51,587 nucleotides of DNA from Symmetrospora coprosmae (GCA_008802785.1 VUYT01000058.1:1-51587), one strand, 5' to 3'; shown: positions 1 to 10,919, counted from the stretch's first letter. Numbers and translations are program-made. The notes: generated by a model not told the origin, from the letters alone.

Positions 1-440
1 TTGACGCGTCCGCCAGGCCCGTGCTGAATAGGCGGTGGCGGCCCGGGACCTGCCCTGAGCGACCTTGACGCTTACACTCCAGCATCCGCTTCCTGCTCGA
101 TGCACTGCAATCCGCTTCACCCGTACCCTCAATTGGTCAAGCCAAACACTGTCAGTGCCCTTGCATCTTGCATGTGCCTCGTGTTCTGCAGAGTCTCTGC
201 CCGCCCGTCGGATGCCCGCTTGTTGTTCGAACGGCTGCACGCGCTTCGCTAGTTCTGCCCCTTTGGCTCTTGACGCGTCTGCATTCGCCTTCCCGTCAAC
301 AACAGCAACGCCAGCGCAGGTAGCAACAACGTGCAGGGCCATCCGTACGCGCTGGCGGAGCCTCATTCGCTGCTATCAGACCGTGGGCTGACCCTTGTCC
401 AGCTGCAGGCGCAGGCGGGTCCTCGAGGAAGAGGAGAGCA
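1..440. other. left-edge non-coding stretch
   Basis: No gene is supported here. Several short frames are open on both strands, as expected in GC-rich DNA, but none shows a recognisable domain. The stretch probably holds the promoter and 5' leader of the gene that starts near 441. The frame of that gene stays open for some distance upstream of its first ATG, so a 5' coding exon in this interval cannot be excluded. Confidence 0.4.
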
Positions 441-2849
441 ATGCAAGCTCGCCTCCCAACGGCGCAGAGCTCGACAACAACGCCATATGCCTCGACGTCG
501 TCATCTCCAGCACCATGGCGAACAGCGTCTGCATCTGCACCGCGCATGGCCACGCGAGCTGCCGTTCAAGCTGCCGCAGCTGAGGCCTGTGCCAGCGGGA
601 CAGGGAGCAGCCTGAAGCAAGCTCGCAAGCAGTCGACGCACAACCTCCAGCTCGCATGGGAAGGCATCTTTGAGCGGTATGGCTCGGGCGATCACATCTT
701 TAAAGGCAGGGACGACGTCTGGGACATCTTTGCTGGGAAGATTGTCGAAAGCCGTGGCGGCTTCCTGGGAGACGCTGCCGACTCGAGGAGTATCGAGATT
801 GGCGATTTCGGCCTGCCTGGAGCCATGGGCCAGGATGATCCCAGCAGCGATGAGCAGGAGGAGCCAGAGGAGGAGACCGTTGATCTGCGAACATTCGGCG
901 CACGCACCCAGAGCAGCTCGGACAGCGACAGCGGAGACGAGAACGGATGGAGTCGCCCAAAACTGCTCAAGGAGCACGGCGCGCCTCGGTCACGAGACAA
1001 GGGCAAGAGCAAGCTCTCGTGGTCAGACAGACACCGTCGCGATGCATTCAAGAAGCAGGAGACAGATTCGAGAGCAAGCTCGCCGCCGTCGAGTGAGGAC
1101 GAGCTGGGCGCGCTGGCATCTGGCATTTCGCCCGTAAGCGAGCAGTACAAGCACCAAAAGCGCGTTAAGGAGGAGATGCGGGAGGATCTCAAGCTCTTCT
1201 TGAGCCAGGAGAGACGCTACAGGGTCGACGAGAGCACATGCTCAGCCTCTCCGCCATTGACACCGAGCCTGCATGGCACCAGCAGCCACCGCAGTCTGCC
1301 TGTTAAGCGAGAATCCGTCGCGCCTCCATCGTCACAAGGGATAATGAGGTCTGCCCCAGCCAAGCTTGGGCGTTGGACACCTGCGTCATCGGTCCCGCCA
1401 GAGCTGTCATCATCAGCGAACGAGGGCACCCGGAGCCGCCCTGGCAGCTCCTCCTCGCCCTCGAAGAGTAAACCGAGTGCCTCGGCTCGGCTGCTCATCT
1501 CGTCGGGTTCCGCCATTCCCCTCGGCCAGGGTAATACCTTGCTCAGCCAAGCCATAGCCTGCGAAGACGACTCCTCGGATGATGAGCTGTCGATACACGT
1601 CCCACATGCTCTTGCAGAGCCGAAGCCACGGCCACCGAAGCGGGAGCCAAAATCCGGCTCTGCAATACCTCCACAAGCAGGGGTCGAGGCCAGCCGGTAC
1701 TACCTACCCTCACCACCCTTGTCGCGGAGTCAGCCGCCGCCCAGCCGTCGAAATAGCGAGCCCGTGCGACTTTTCGCAAGGACGACTCCCAAGCTGGTCC
1801 TCCGACCTGTCGTCGAGGTCTTCAAGTCCGTCACCTTACCGGCACCTCACATGAGATCGAGCACGGCGCCAAGGCGCTCGTCTCCGCTGAAGCGCGCATC
1901 CACAATCGCCTACCGGCCCGCCTTTCCTCCGTCGTCGCAGTCAAGCGAGGCGACGCGGGCGGCGACCCGCTCGCCTTCCCTAGCTCTATCGCGGGCATCC
2001 TCTCCCGATACTATTGTACCGACCGAGATCGCCATTGGCCACGATTCCAGTGCAACTATTCCAGCCTCCCCCACACCAGAGCTGGAGGATTTCTCCCTGT
2101 CCACAGCGGAACCAAGATCGCCTTCGCCTATTCTCGAGACTCCGGAACGGCACTGCTCGTCAGGCAAGACTGCCACTCCCACCACGCGCCTATCCGGGCT
2201 CGTCATCTCCCCTACAGCGCCCCCACTTTTCTCCCTCTCGGTCGCGTCTCGCTCGACCATCAACATTTTCATGCCGGCCGCTTCAGACGCGCCACACCGT
2301 CTCAGCGAATGGTCCAGAGATGCCTGCGACTGCGTTCACAGCGACGCAGCGTCGCTCGCAGGCCCTTCGTCCCAGCCGTGGACCACACCGCTTTCGTCCA
2401 CTTCGAGTGAAACAGCTCCGCATTCGTCGCAGCAGAATGTAGCGTCAGCGCCGCCGACACCGCCTGTATCGGCCTTGACCACATCGAACTGGGAAGGACC
2501 AGAATGTCACGACACAGACGTCTTCAAAGTACCAGCGCTTCCTCAGCCTCGTGCGCAAGTTCGCACCGAGCCTGTGTCTCCTAGGAAGCGTCGATACATC
2601 GTCATCGACAGCTCGTCAGAAGAGGAAGAGAATCCCGCAGAAGCGGTCCACATCCGAGAGAGTCACTCGTTGGCCGCTCCAGCGGTGCACACGCCCGTGA
2701 AGCAGCCGTGGCGACCATCGCCAGATGAGAGGGCTAGCAGTGTCATGAGCGCAGGGAGGAGGCGACTGGGAAGCGTGGCTGCACGGCCGCCGCCGCAGAG
2801 GCCGCCTGACGATGATGGCAACGAGAGCGACGACCCGCTGGGAATATGA
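441..2849 (+). CDS. Scm3/HJURP-like CENP-A chaperone candidate, largely disordered
   Basis: An uninterrupted 802-codon frame. Near residues 70-110 lies W-x2-IFERYG, then after a short acidic gap D-x-(W)D-x3-GKIV-x3-GGFL. This resembles the core of fungal Scm3 (WxxIFxKYG...DDxxDxxTGxIVxDxGHL), the chaperone that deposits the centromeric histone CENP-A. The rest is low-complexity, rich in Ser, Pro and acidic residues, with many SP/TP sites. Near the C-terminus YIVIDSSSEEEE looks like a SUMO-interaction motif, and the protein ends with an acidic DDPLG tail. Scm3 proteins are typically long and disordered outside the core, which fits. The first ATG of the frame was taken as start, but the frame is open upstream and a 5' exon is possible. 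The match rests on one short motif read by eye; another nuclear scaffold protein remains possible. Confidence 0.5.
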   Translation: MQARLPTAQSSTTTPYASTSSSPAPWRTASASAPRMATRAAVQAAAAEACASGTGSSLKQARKQSTHNLQLAWEGIFERYGSGDHIFKGRDDVWDIFAGKIVESRGGFLGDAADSRSIEIGDFGLPGAMGQDDPSSDEQEEPEEETVDLRTFGARTQSSSDSDSGDENGWSRPKLLKEHGAPRSRDKGKSKLSWSDRHRRDAFKKQETDSRASSPPSSEDELGALASGISPVSEQYKHQKRVKEEMREDLKLFLSQERRYRVDESTCSASPPLTPSLHGTSSHRSLPVKRESVAPPSSQGIMRSAPAKLGRWTPASSVPPELSSSANEGTRSRPGSSSSPSKSKPSASARLLISSGSAIPLGQGNTLLSQAIACEDDSSDDELSIHVPHALAEPKPRPPKREPKSGSAIPPQAGVEASRYYLPSPPLSRSQPPPSRRNSEPVRLFARTTPKLVLRPVVEVFKSVTLPAPHMRSSTAPRRSSPLKRASTIAYRPAFPPSSQSSEATRAATRSPSLALSRASSPDTIVPTEIAIGHDSSATIPASPTPELEDFSLSTAEPRSPSPILETPERHCSSGKTATPTTRLSGLVISPTAPPLFSLSVASRSTINIFMPAASDAPHRLSEWSRDACDCVHSDAASLAGPSSQPWTTPLSSTSSETAPHSSQQNVASAPPTPPVSALTTSNWEGPECHDTDVFKVPALPQPRAQVRTEPVSPRKRRYIVIDSSSEEEENPAEAVHIRESHSLAAPAVHTPVKQPWRPSPDERASSVMSAGRRRLGSVAARPPPQRPPDDDGNESDDPLGI

Positions 2850-3432
2850 CAGCAACAGCTGGCAACAGAGTTACTGCGCCCAGGATGCGCTCAGTCGGAA
2901 GGACGATGTCAAAAAGATCGGGCAATGGAGGTGTGGCGCATGTTGTGCAGAGAGCTGGACCCGCTCCTGGTCGCATTGCAGATTGCAATGCCTTACAGCA
3001 TGCTATCCAGGACACTTCAGAGACACAGAGTCCATCACCGTGACTTGACTGACAACTGACTTGTATTGTCAGACCCGTCACACAGTTCCACAGTCCCGAC
3101 CGAGATCTGCCTGACTTTCCCGGCGTCACAACAAAGGCTCGTGGAAATCCATTACTCCCTGCCTTTGACGTCTGCTTGACGCGCGCCTTGGTACGCATGA
3201 AGGCCTCTCAAAGCTGCGTCTGCCTGAGGAGCGAAATCCGCTTTTTAGAAGCCGCCACCGCTGCGGCTTTACCACTGACGCAGACGAGACTGACGCACCG
3301 CTGACGCACCGGTGACTGGACCTCCTGACTGGTCGATCGAGTAATGGCAATAGGCACGGCTGTGAGAAGGGCCACGCACTCTTAGTGGTGCTTTCTCATC
3401 CTTGCACCACTATTCACGACCGTCTAAGCATC
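2850..3432. other. intergenic region with short direct repeats
   Basis: About 580 bp between the Scm3-like gene and the F-box-like gene. No coding frame stands out. At 3290-3311 an 11-bp unit, CTGACGCACCG, occurs twice with no gap, and a partial copy, CTGACGCA, lies at 3275-3282. The rest presumably holds a 3' end and a promoter, but I see no clear promoter element. Confidence 0.4.
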
Positions 3433-4693
3433 ATGGAGACAATCAGGACCCTCCATAGGCAATTTCAGCGTATGCTATCTGCGCCAAAACTGCAACGAGC
3501 CTCGCATCCGGAAGGCCTTGGTCCGAAGACCAAGCGTGCCGGGAGCCTTGGTCCGGATCTCAAGCTGCCATTCGAGATTCTCGTCATCATCGTGGAGTTC
3601 TCCTGCGACGACACCTTGGCGAAGTGGGCCGTTACGAATGGTCTGCTGACGGAACCAGCACAGAGAGTTCTGTATCATCACTTGAATGAACAGAGTTTTC
3701 AGAGAATGCATCGCTGCATATTGGCGCGTAGAACTGTCGCACTGCACGCAAACAAAGGATGCGGGTGAGCCTCGTGTATTCCCCTCTTCCTTGTCGATTG
3801 TTGCCGAGGCTGACCGCGCTCGCTCGTCCCACCTCTTTCTCGCGTCTCGCCAGTGATGAAGCCGCGCCGTATCGCCGCAGAGCTCTCTATGTGCGTCATA
3901 TCAGTCTGCGCGACTATGACTGCAATCTGGCGGCCTGGATGATACAAGGGATTGGTCCCGGCGCCTTCACGGGCCTGCGCTCCTTCGCACTGCCTCTTTG
4001 GACTAGTTCACGAGAGCTATGGGGCAATCACATGCCGGCACCTGTGCCTCTGCAGGGCATTGAGGTCGTCCGCCTCTTCTCTAGCGTACCCATTTTGCGC
4101 ATCTGCGTCAACTCCCGACCTATCAATTCCACCTCCTTCTCAGACTGGACGGCGGCTGCACCAACCGAAGTCCACGTCGCCTTCGCTAGACCTCGTCTGG
4201 ATCAACAATCCCTGCCCATGACGTTCCTACCGGATCTGCTGGGATTCCAGCCAGCCCTCGAACGCCTAGTCATCATCACGGCACGAGGAGATGACAACCA
4301 GAGATCCTTCCGAACCCGCGTTGCTCCGGCAACCTATGCCAGAGACCTGTGCTCTCTACTTCGTCCGCTCTTAACCGACTCGGACGTGAGCGTGGGGCGG
4401 CACACCAGCGGGATGAACCAACGCTATCGTCTCGCGCCCATCTGCCGTCTCTCACCGAAATCGTCATTCAGGTCCCCAATCACATCTCGAGACTACAGCA
4501 GGAGGGTGCTCGGCAGTCAGCTACCGAGTATAGGAGCCCTCCTGACGACACGTTATCAATGCAGATGGCGCGAGCTCTCCTTCAGCTCCATCTGGAGCAA
4601 CAGAAGCTGCAGACGGGCCGACGAAGCATCCGCCTCTGTCTTGAGTCTGCCGATTGCAGCAGACTTCTCGCGTACTACGACAGACTCCAGTGA
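3433..4693 (+). CDS. F-box-like protein (frame change near the 3' part)
   Basis: The first exon starts at the ATG at 3433 (the same frame opens at a GTG at 3385). Around residue 40 it holds LPFEILVIIVEFS, followed by a helix with TLAKWA and LYHHL, the usual look of fungal F-box-like proteins: substrate adaptors of SCF ubiquitin ligases. An intron at about 3765-3853 (GTGAGC...CCAG) joins the frames exactly. The second exon reads as an LRR-free fungal F-box body until about 4310-4400. After that the more protein-like reading (LPSLTEIVIQVP, then an amphipathic helix, stop at 4693) lies in another frame, while the original frame stays open to 4745. A weak 89-bp intron (5' GTTGCT near 4320, 3' CCAG near 4408) would join them; a 23-bp GTGAGC...CCAG segment gives the same frame; a frameshift is also possible. 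The 3' end is therefore uncertain. Confidence 0.5.
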
Positions 4694-4745
4694 AGACGTC
4701 GATTCCATTGACAATGCCGGAAGTGGCTTCCCCAACGAATATTGA

Positions 4746-5267
4746 AGTCGGTGGCATGTCGCGGGACGGCTGCACCGGTCCGTCCTGCTTGCGTAGGGAA
4801 TTCCATTGCTAGATTACGATACCGATTCTCAGCACGGACCTAGACGCTTGCTCCAAAAGCTACGTATTGTTGAGGCAGGGGTTGTATCTGGGCGTGTGTG
4901 GATGTGCATGCTGGCGCTCTGGCAAATCCTCTCTTTTCTTCTTGCCAGCACCTCCCACATTCGGAAGCAGAGAGCCCCTAGGGCCAATACATACCTGTGC
5001 AAAGGTGCCGCCGCCCCGTATCGTCTCCAAACCGCGGCAGAATGCTTCAGCTCGGCGCTCGTGCAATGTCGGAGTGTCCGAGCGCCGAGTTGCGCCTGCT
5101 CCGTGACCGAACCTTGAGCGCGTCATGACCGAGCGGAAGCGTCCTCGGCCACTCCACACTGACAATGCCAGCGCCTCATCATCGTCGTCACATTGATGGC
5201 TATCTTCTCCCTCTCCCCTCTTGCTCTGCCCCTTTGGTCGACACCTCTCCCTCACCTGCTGGTCGCC
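4746..5267. other. intergenic region
   Basis: About 520 bp between the F-box-like gene and the dehydrogenase gene. Short frames exist on both strands but none resembles a protein. It probably includes the promoter of the downstream dehydrogenase; a pyrimidine-rich leader (TCTCCCTCTCCCCTC, TTTGGTCG) lies just ahead of its start codon. Confidence 0.4.
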
Positions 5268-6838
5268 ATGCCTGCCGACCAGCTGGCGCTGCCGGAGACG
5301 ATGCGCGCGTGGGTGTACCGCAAGAGCGGCCGGCCAGAGGAGGTACTCCATCTTGAGAGCGACAGACCACTGCCTGTACACGAAGGCTATCCGATCCTTG
5401 TCAAAGTGAAAGCCGTGGCGCTCAACCCAGAAGCCTACAAGGTCATGGCCGAGTTTCCCGGTGCGCTTCTTGCCAGCTGTTAGCTGCCTCGGCAGAGCGC
5501 GGCGATGTAACGATGTGCATTGTACTTCATCGGAAACACCAGCTCTGCTCACCAAGAAGCCTGCCACGCCAGAAATGGACTACTCGGGGATCGTCGTCGG
5601 GGGAGACCTCGGTGGAACGGACTTGCGGATTGGAGACGAGGTCGTCGGGATGTATCCTGTAGGCTCACCGGACACTCTCCTCTAGGTCTATAGCTACTTT
5701 GCGTGCTTACACTTGGTGTGGCCCCGTACGAACGGACCCAGGGCGAGAAGCAGGGCACAAGCGGACTTGGCGCGCTTGCGGAATACGTCTGCGCTAGCCC
5801 AACTCTCTGCGTGAGTGGGCCGCCCTCTCGAGTCTCGCACGATTTCACCACTAGAGATCCGCAGGCTGCAAGGTGCACGCGCTGACGTTTTGCTCCCGGG
5901 CGGTCTCGACTATCAATCTGGATATCACACCCGCAGGTACGGAAGCCCGAGAACGTCTCTTTCGCGGATGCGGCGTGTCTGCCGTTGGCAGGCCTCATCG
6001 CCTACACGTCGCTTCTAGACAAGGCAGGAGCTAAGGCGGGCAACCGGGTCCTGATCAATGGCGGGACTGGCGGTGTCGGCATCTGGGCGATCCAGATTGC
6101 AAAGGCCATTGGATGCTACGTAGTTGTGACTTGCTCAGAAAAGAGCATCGATCTGGTAAAAAGCTATGGAGCAGACGAGTGCATGAACTACAAGCAGGAG
6201 AATCTATCCGCAGCTCTCGCGCAACGCTACGGGAACGAGGATGCCAAGTTCGATGTCTTATTCGATGTGAGTACATCGTTGAGGTTGCAGCGCGTATTGC
6301 TCGCATATGGACCGAAGGTCGCCTCCCGATTCCTCCTCGCTGCAGACCATCGGTGTCCCAGCAGGTGAGTAAGCCACGTAATATGCTTGCTTGAAAAGTG
6401 CTACAGAACGCAGCGCTGACGCCACAACATACAGTATATGCCAAGTGCAACGGTTTCGTCAGATCCACTGGACGTGTTGTCGTCATCTCCATGCCCATCG
6501 ATTCGCTGTCCAGCGTTGCGAAGGTAAGCTCCCCTCGCTCGCTCGTGCTAGCAAGGCCTGTACTCACGTTCAGTCTCCGCTTCCTACAGGCTGCACTGAG
6601 CTTTGCCGACGCCAAGGTGCGGCCCAGTGTGCTCGGAGGCAGCTCAGCCTCGTACAGCTTCGTCAAGCTCCACCCAGAGAAGCTCGGCGACGGCTTCCGA
6701 CAGATTGTGAGCTGGCTCGGAGAGGGCAAGCTCAAAGCACTCATTGACAGTCAACACGCCCTTGAGGATGCGCTTGATGCGTACAAGATCATGATGAGCG
6801 GGAGAGCCAAGGGGAAAATTGTCATCAACTTGGATTGA
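5268..6838 (+). CDS. medium-chain dehydrogenase/reductase, quinone-oxidoreductase type
   Basis: Seven exons (about 5268-5460, 5543-5658, 5742-5810, 5937-6266, 6346-6364, 6435-6523, 6590-6838) join in frame to a 354-residue protein, the usual MDR length. The N-terminal GroES-like half shows MRAWVYRKSGRPEEVL and KVKAVALNPEAYK, then MDYSGIVVG. The Rossmann half has GLIAYTSL and the nucleotide-binding GGTGGVGIWAIQIAK. The C-terminus contains the substrate-side helices and ends KGKIVINLD. No structural-zinc cysteine cluster is visible, so a zinc-free NAD(P)H:quinone/enone reductase of the fungal zinc-binding-alcohol-dehydrogenase-like group (AST1/RTN4IP1 relatives) is likely. Substrate unknown. 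One exon is only 19 bp (TIGVPA). The start was chosen because MPADQLALPETMRAW leads directly into the first beta strand. Confidence 0.85.
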
Positions 6839-7355
6839 ACCGCACTACCATATCTCAAAGAACCAGGGGAGAGCTCATGGAGCGCCTAATGATGGGAGGG
6901 GAACGTGCATACGTTTCCCTGGCCAGCCTTGCTTCATCCACCTTGACCGGGGAAGCTTCGCGATATAGGGCAAAGTCTGCCGGCCGGCTGGCTTCAGCGG
7001 AACACTTCTTGTGTACTGCTCCGGCTCCAGAGAGACAGAATGTGTTAGCTGCGTCTAATTGCATCTCATCGCTGCTATGGGAAGTGTCGTTGAAACCTGT
7101 CAAGTCCCTGGCTCCTTTCGCCACTCCCGCTTCGACGCGTTGCGCAGTGCACGTGCCCCTTCCCAGCTTCCGCTCTGACCACCACGACAACCAGGCAGGA
7201 GGAACGAAATGAGAGGGAGGATCTGACTGCGTACCTGGAGAGGGACCACGCACAGGCTGCCGTCGCTGCTCTTGCCTCCGCTCCAACTCGGACAGAAACT
7301 GCAGAGCAGAAGGATCGCGGCGACGACCCGTTCTCGAGCGCGACGAACACCAAAG
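6839..7355. other. intergenic region
   Basis: About 515 bp between two + strand genes. Short frames occur on both strands without recognisable content. It should contain the promoter of the Pif1-family gene that starts at 7356. Confidence 0.4.
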
Positions 7356-10300
7356 ATGGCAAAATCAGGCAAGACGTTCTACGCAGTGGCACGAGGGAGG
7401 AATGGCGCGCGTGTACACAATGCATGGTAAGCCGCTCCCACTGCGCTCGGTCGTGTCATGGCCTTCCCGTGGCTGATCTCCGCCATCAACCAGGGCGGAC
7501 TGCGAAGCGGACATCAAGGGGTTCTCCAACGCGCTATACAAGGGATTCCCGACCGCCGCAGAAGCAGAGAACTACCTGAAGATCCACGAGAACTCGAATG
7601 TCACTGCTGCCAGCCGCCCGCCGATATCTGGTGCGTTGCTGCAGCACCTCCGCTCTGCTGCCCTCATGCCGACCCATCCTCCGTACTCGCAGCATCCCCC
7701 AAGAAGCCGGCTTTCTATGCCGTAGCACAGGGAAGGAGCGGCGCGCAAATCTACAGCGACTGGTGAGTCAGTTCCTGCGCCCGCCATCCTTGAGAATTCG
7801 CCACTGACACACTGCCTTTACGCGTCTCGTCCAAAGGCCCTCGTGCGCCGCTGATGTTACGGGCTACAAGGGTGCCAGGTTCAAGAGCTTCGCAACGCGA
7901 GAAGAAGCTGAAGACTATGTGCGAGCGAATGCAGGAGTCGGACAGCCTCGTAAGCTCGCAGCTCCCCTTGCTACGCAGGACGGACTAAGCAGACATTCTT
8001 TTCCTTCCCTTCTGCAGGCAACGTCTCGCGCATGCCTTCCCTTCCCCACGAACCTGCAGTCAAGACGGAATCAGAGTACGATAATTACACGCAAAGATAC
8101 ACTACCAGATACGCTCCGGCGCCCGAACCCCAAGCTGCGGGGCCTTCCAGGCAGCAGGCCGGACAACGAGGAGTCTCCGGCAAGAGGCCGATGGTGCACG
8201 GAGTGCTGCCCTCAGCACCCACTCGCAAGCGCAGTGCTACAGAGGAGGACATAGATGAGCAGCTACTGGCAGAGGCGGAGGAAGATATGGACGATCTTCT
8301 ACCAGGACCCTCTCGCAAGCGTCAGCCGCCGAGCTGGGGAAGCGCTGTCAGCAACGGGGACACCGCGAGCGGACCAATGAGGTTCACTGCAGCCAGCAAG
8401 TTCAATCCCAAAGACACGTCTATGCAGGTGCCAGACTCCGCTCTCGCTGGTTTCGCTTCTTGCTCTCCTTCCGCCGCCACGAGCGTTCTTCCAGATGCAT
8501 TGACTTCCACTGCGCTCCCAGCACAGAATCTGATCGATGTTGCGGACGAGCCGCCCCTTTCGGCGGAACAGCAGAGCGTCCTGCGTCGTGTGCAGGCGGG
8601 CGAGTCGATCTTCTTTACGGTAAGCACGCACAGCTTCGCACGTGGCCTCATCTGGGCCCATTGCAAACGCCTTTCGCAATGCTCCCCATACAGGGACCTG
8701 CGGGCACCGGCAAGAGTGTCATTACCCGTGCCATCATCCGAGCTCTCAAAGCTCAGCATGGACCGGAGGCTGTCGGAGTCACGGCCACGACGGGCATTGC
8801 CGCAACCAATATCGGCGGGTGCACACTGCATTCGTGGGCAGGAGCCGGTCTAGCCAAGGAGAAGACCGAGAAGATATTCTGGCAGATTGTGAAGGGCAAT
8901 CCCAAGACCAAAACGCGATGGTCAGCGTGCAAAGCCCTCATCATTGACGAAGGTGAGATCTGCGGTGCAAGTGCATTAGGTATGTAAGCGCTCAAACGCG
9001 TACTGCTTCTCGCAGTCTCAATGCTGGACGGAGACCTTTTCGACAAGTTTGAGGAGCTGGGCAGAAGGCTTCGCGGTGACTCTCGGCCTTTCGGCGGAAT
9101 ACAGCTCGTCATTACCGGGGATCTGTTCCAGCTGCCGCCGGTGCCCGATGCTATCACTTATCAAGGTGGCCCCAAGAAGCCCGTCAAGTTTGTATTCGAG
9201 GCGGAATCCTGGAGTCAGTGCATCACGAGCATCACAGTTCTCACTGAGTAAGCCAGGGGGCAGCGCGCGCATTTCCCGTGTAGCGTAGCCGACTTTCGAA
9301 CTGACTCGTCCTCGTCCTCAGGATCTTCCGTCAGAAAGATGCGAGTGCGTATATAATCCGGGAGTTGACCAATTGAAGAGGGATGACTGATATGGAATTC
9401 CCGCCAGCCTTCGTGCGGCTGCTCAATGAGCTCCGACTCGGTAAAGTCACAGAAGAGTCGTGCGCTATGTTCAAGAGCCTTCAACGCAAGGTCCAGTACA
9501 CCGACAACATTGAGCCCACCGTCCTGCATCCGAAGCGTGCCAGTGTGCTAGAAGAGAACAGCCGGCGATTGCGAGCACTCAAGACAGAGTCTTTGAAGTT
9601 CGTTGCGAACGACACAAGTGGCCACAGGAAAGAGGACGGCCAGCCGTGCTTCCCGGATGCAGCGAGGCTCAAGCAGGTTCTCGACTCCTCCACTTTGGTA
9701 GAGGCGGCAATGGAGCTCAAGGTCAACTGTCAGGTCATGCTAGTCAAGGTGCGTAGCAGTCGATAGAGGCGCGGCTTGATCGAAGCCGACACTTTACACT
9801 CTGTCAGAATCTCGCGGACAAGACGCTCGTGAATGGCTCCGTCGGCAAGGTCATCGCCTTTATGACCGGGGAAGAGGTAGCCGCTTCCATGTTCGATGTG
9901 GGAACGGGAGATGGTCAAGCTTTGGACGGCCAGCCAGCTGCAGTGGCAAGCTTCACGGACTCTGCTTCTATGCAACCAGGTACTTCAGCCGCTCCTCCAG
10001 TACTCAGCAACGTCAATATCGCCCAAGCGGCACCGACAGAGAAGGAGAAGCTAGAGCAGAGAGGCCACCCCAGCGAACGTGATGAGCGCGCCTCGATTCC
10101 TCCTGGTCGATGGCCAGTCGTCGAATTCAAGGGCGGCAAACGAATGCTTCTACCGCCAATGTCTTTCTCCCTGACCAATGCCGACGGTCTGGAAGAGGCG
10201 ACCAGGGTGCAGGTGCCTTTGATCCTGGCATGGGCGTAAGCGATCCCTCCTACTCTTTCATTTGGTGGGAATTTGCTGAGACCTGGCAGTGACACGTAGA

Positions 10301-10660
10301 CTCACGATACACAAAGCTCAGGGGCAGACCCTGGAGCGAGTCAAGGTCGACGTCGGTAAGCACAAGCAGCCAGTACCCTGCCGGCGTATACAGCAGTCAA
10401 CAAGGTATGTCGCTTACCTCCTCCCTACAGGTGACGCATTCGAGAAGGGGCAGGTGTATGTGGCCCTGTCGCGGGCAACGCAGCTGGTACGTCGCACAAC
10501 CAGGCAGGCTTGCTGGAGCCCCCACAGGTCGCTGATGCGAGCCCGCCCTGCTACCTAGGAAACGCTTCAAGTCCTCAGGTTTGAGAAGCACCGAGTCAAC
10601 GCACATCCCACTGTCATTGAATACTTCAAGCGCCTCAAGCAAATGGAGGCGGATGGGTAA
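7356..10660 (+). CDS. PIF1: Pif1-family DNA helicase with two N-terminal RNase H1-type hybrid-binding domains
   Basis: Thirteen exons (about 7356-7426, 7494-7630, 7693-7762, 7837-7949, 8018-8619, 8694-8952, 9016-9247, 9322-9344, 9381-9748, 9808-10235, 10300-10355, 10431-10486, 10559-10660) join to roughly 838 residues. Residues about 8-56 and 74-125 each match the RNase H1 N-terminal hybrid-binding domain (FYAVA-x-GR...W...GF/Y-x2-A-x-(Y)K-x-F...EAE-(N/D)Y), which grips RNA:DNA hybrids. A disordered linker follows. The helicase core starts with a Q-motif-like [12 protein letters not shown], Walker A GPAGTGKS (about 332-339), [13 protein letters not shown]-type [20 protein letters not shown] and RQKD. 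It ends with TIHKAQGQT and VALSRAT, typical of Pif1/Rrm3 5'-3' helicases that resolve G-quadruplexes, R-loops and stalled forks. All key motifs are present. One intron (about 9345-9380) is only 36 bp. Nucleus and/or mitochondrion. Confidence 0.9.
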
Positions 10661-10919
10661 GCGCATACCCGGACTAGACGAAGGAAGGACCAGGGCAAGA
10701 ACAGAGCGATAAGCAAGGCAATCGCAAATGCAAGGCCACAGAGCGCGCCACGAGGCGAGCAACGCAGAAGGAAGTAGAACAGTCAGCAGTGTGTTGTTGT
10801 TTCGAGAGGGCCATGCTCTTTCCCATGCTGCCGCGTGCAAGACGCTTTTGCCACATGTTGAACAGGCGGCTGGGTGCCCGAGTCGACGCTACTCGACTCC
10901 GCTCCACTCCGCATTATTG

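Noticed and set aside
7356-7949. Viroplasmin-like (Cauli_VI) name as a sign of viral origin
   Set aside because: The domain is the cellular RNase H1 hybrid-binding domain; both copies are intron-containing, in frame with a host helicase, and no viral gene lies nearby.
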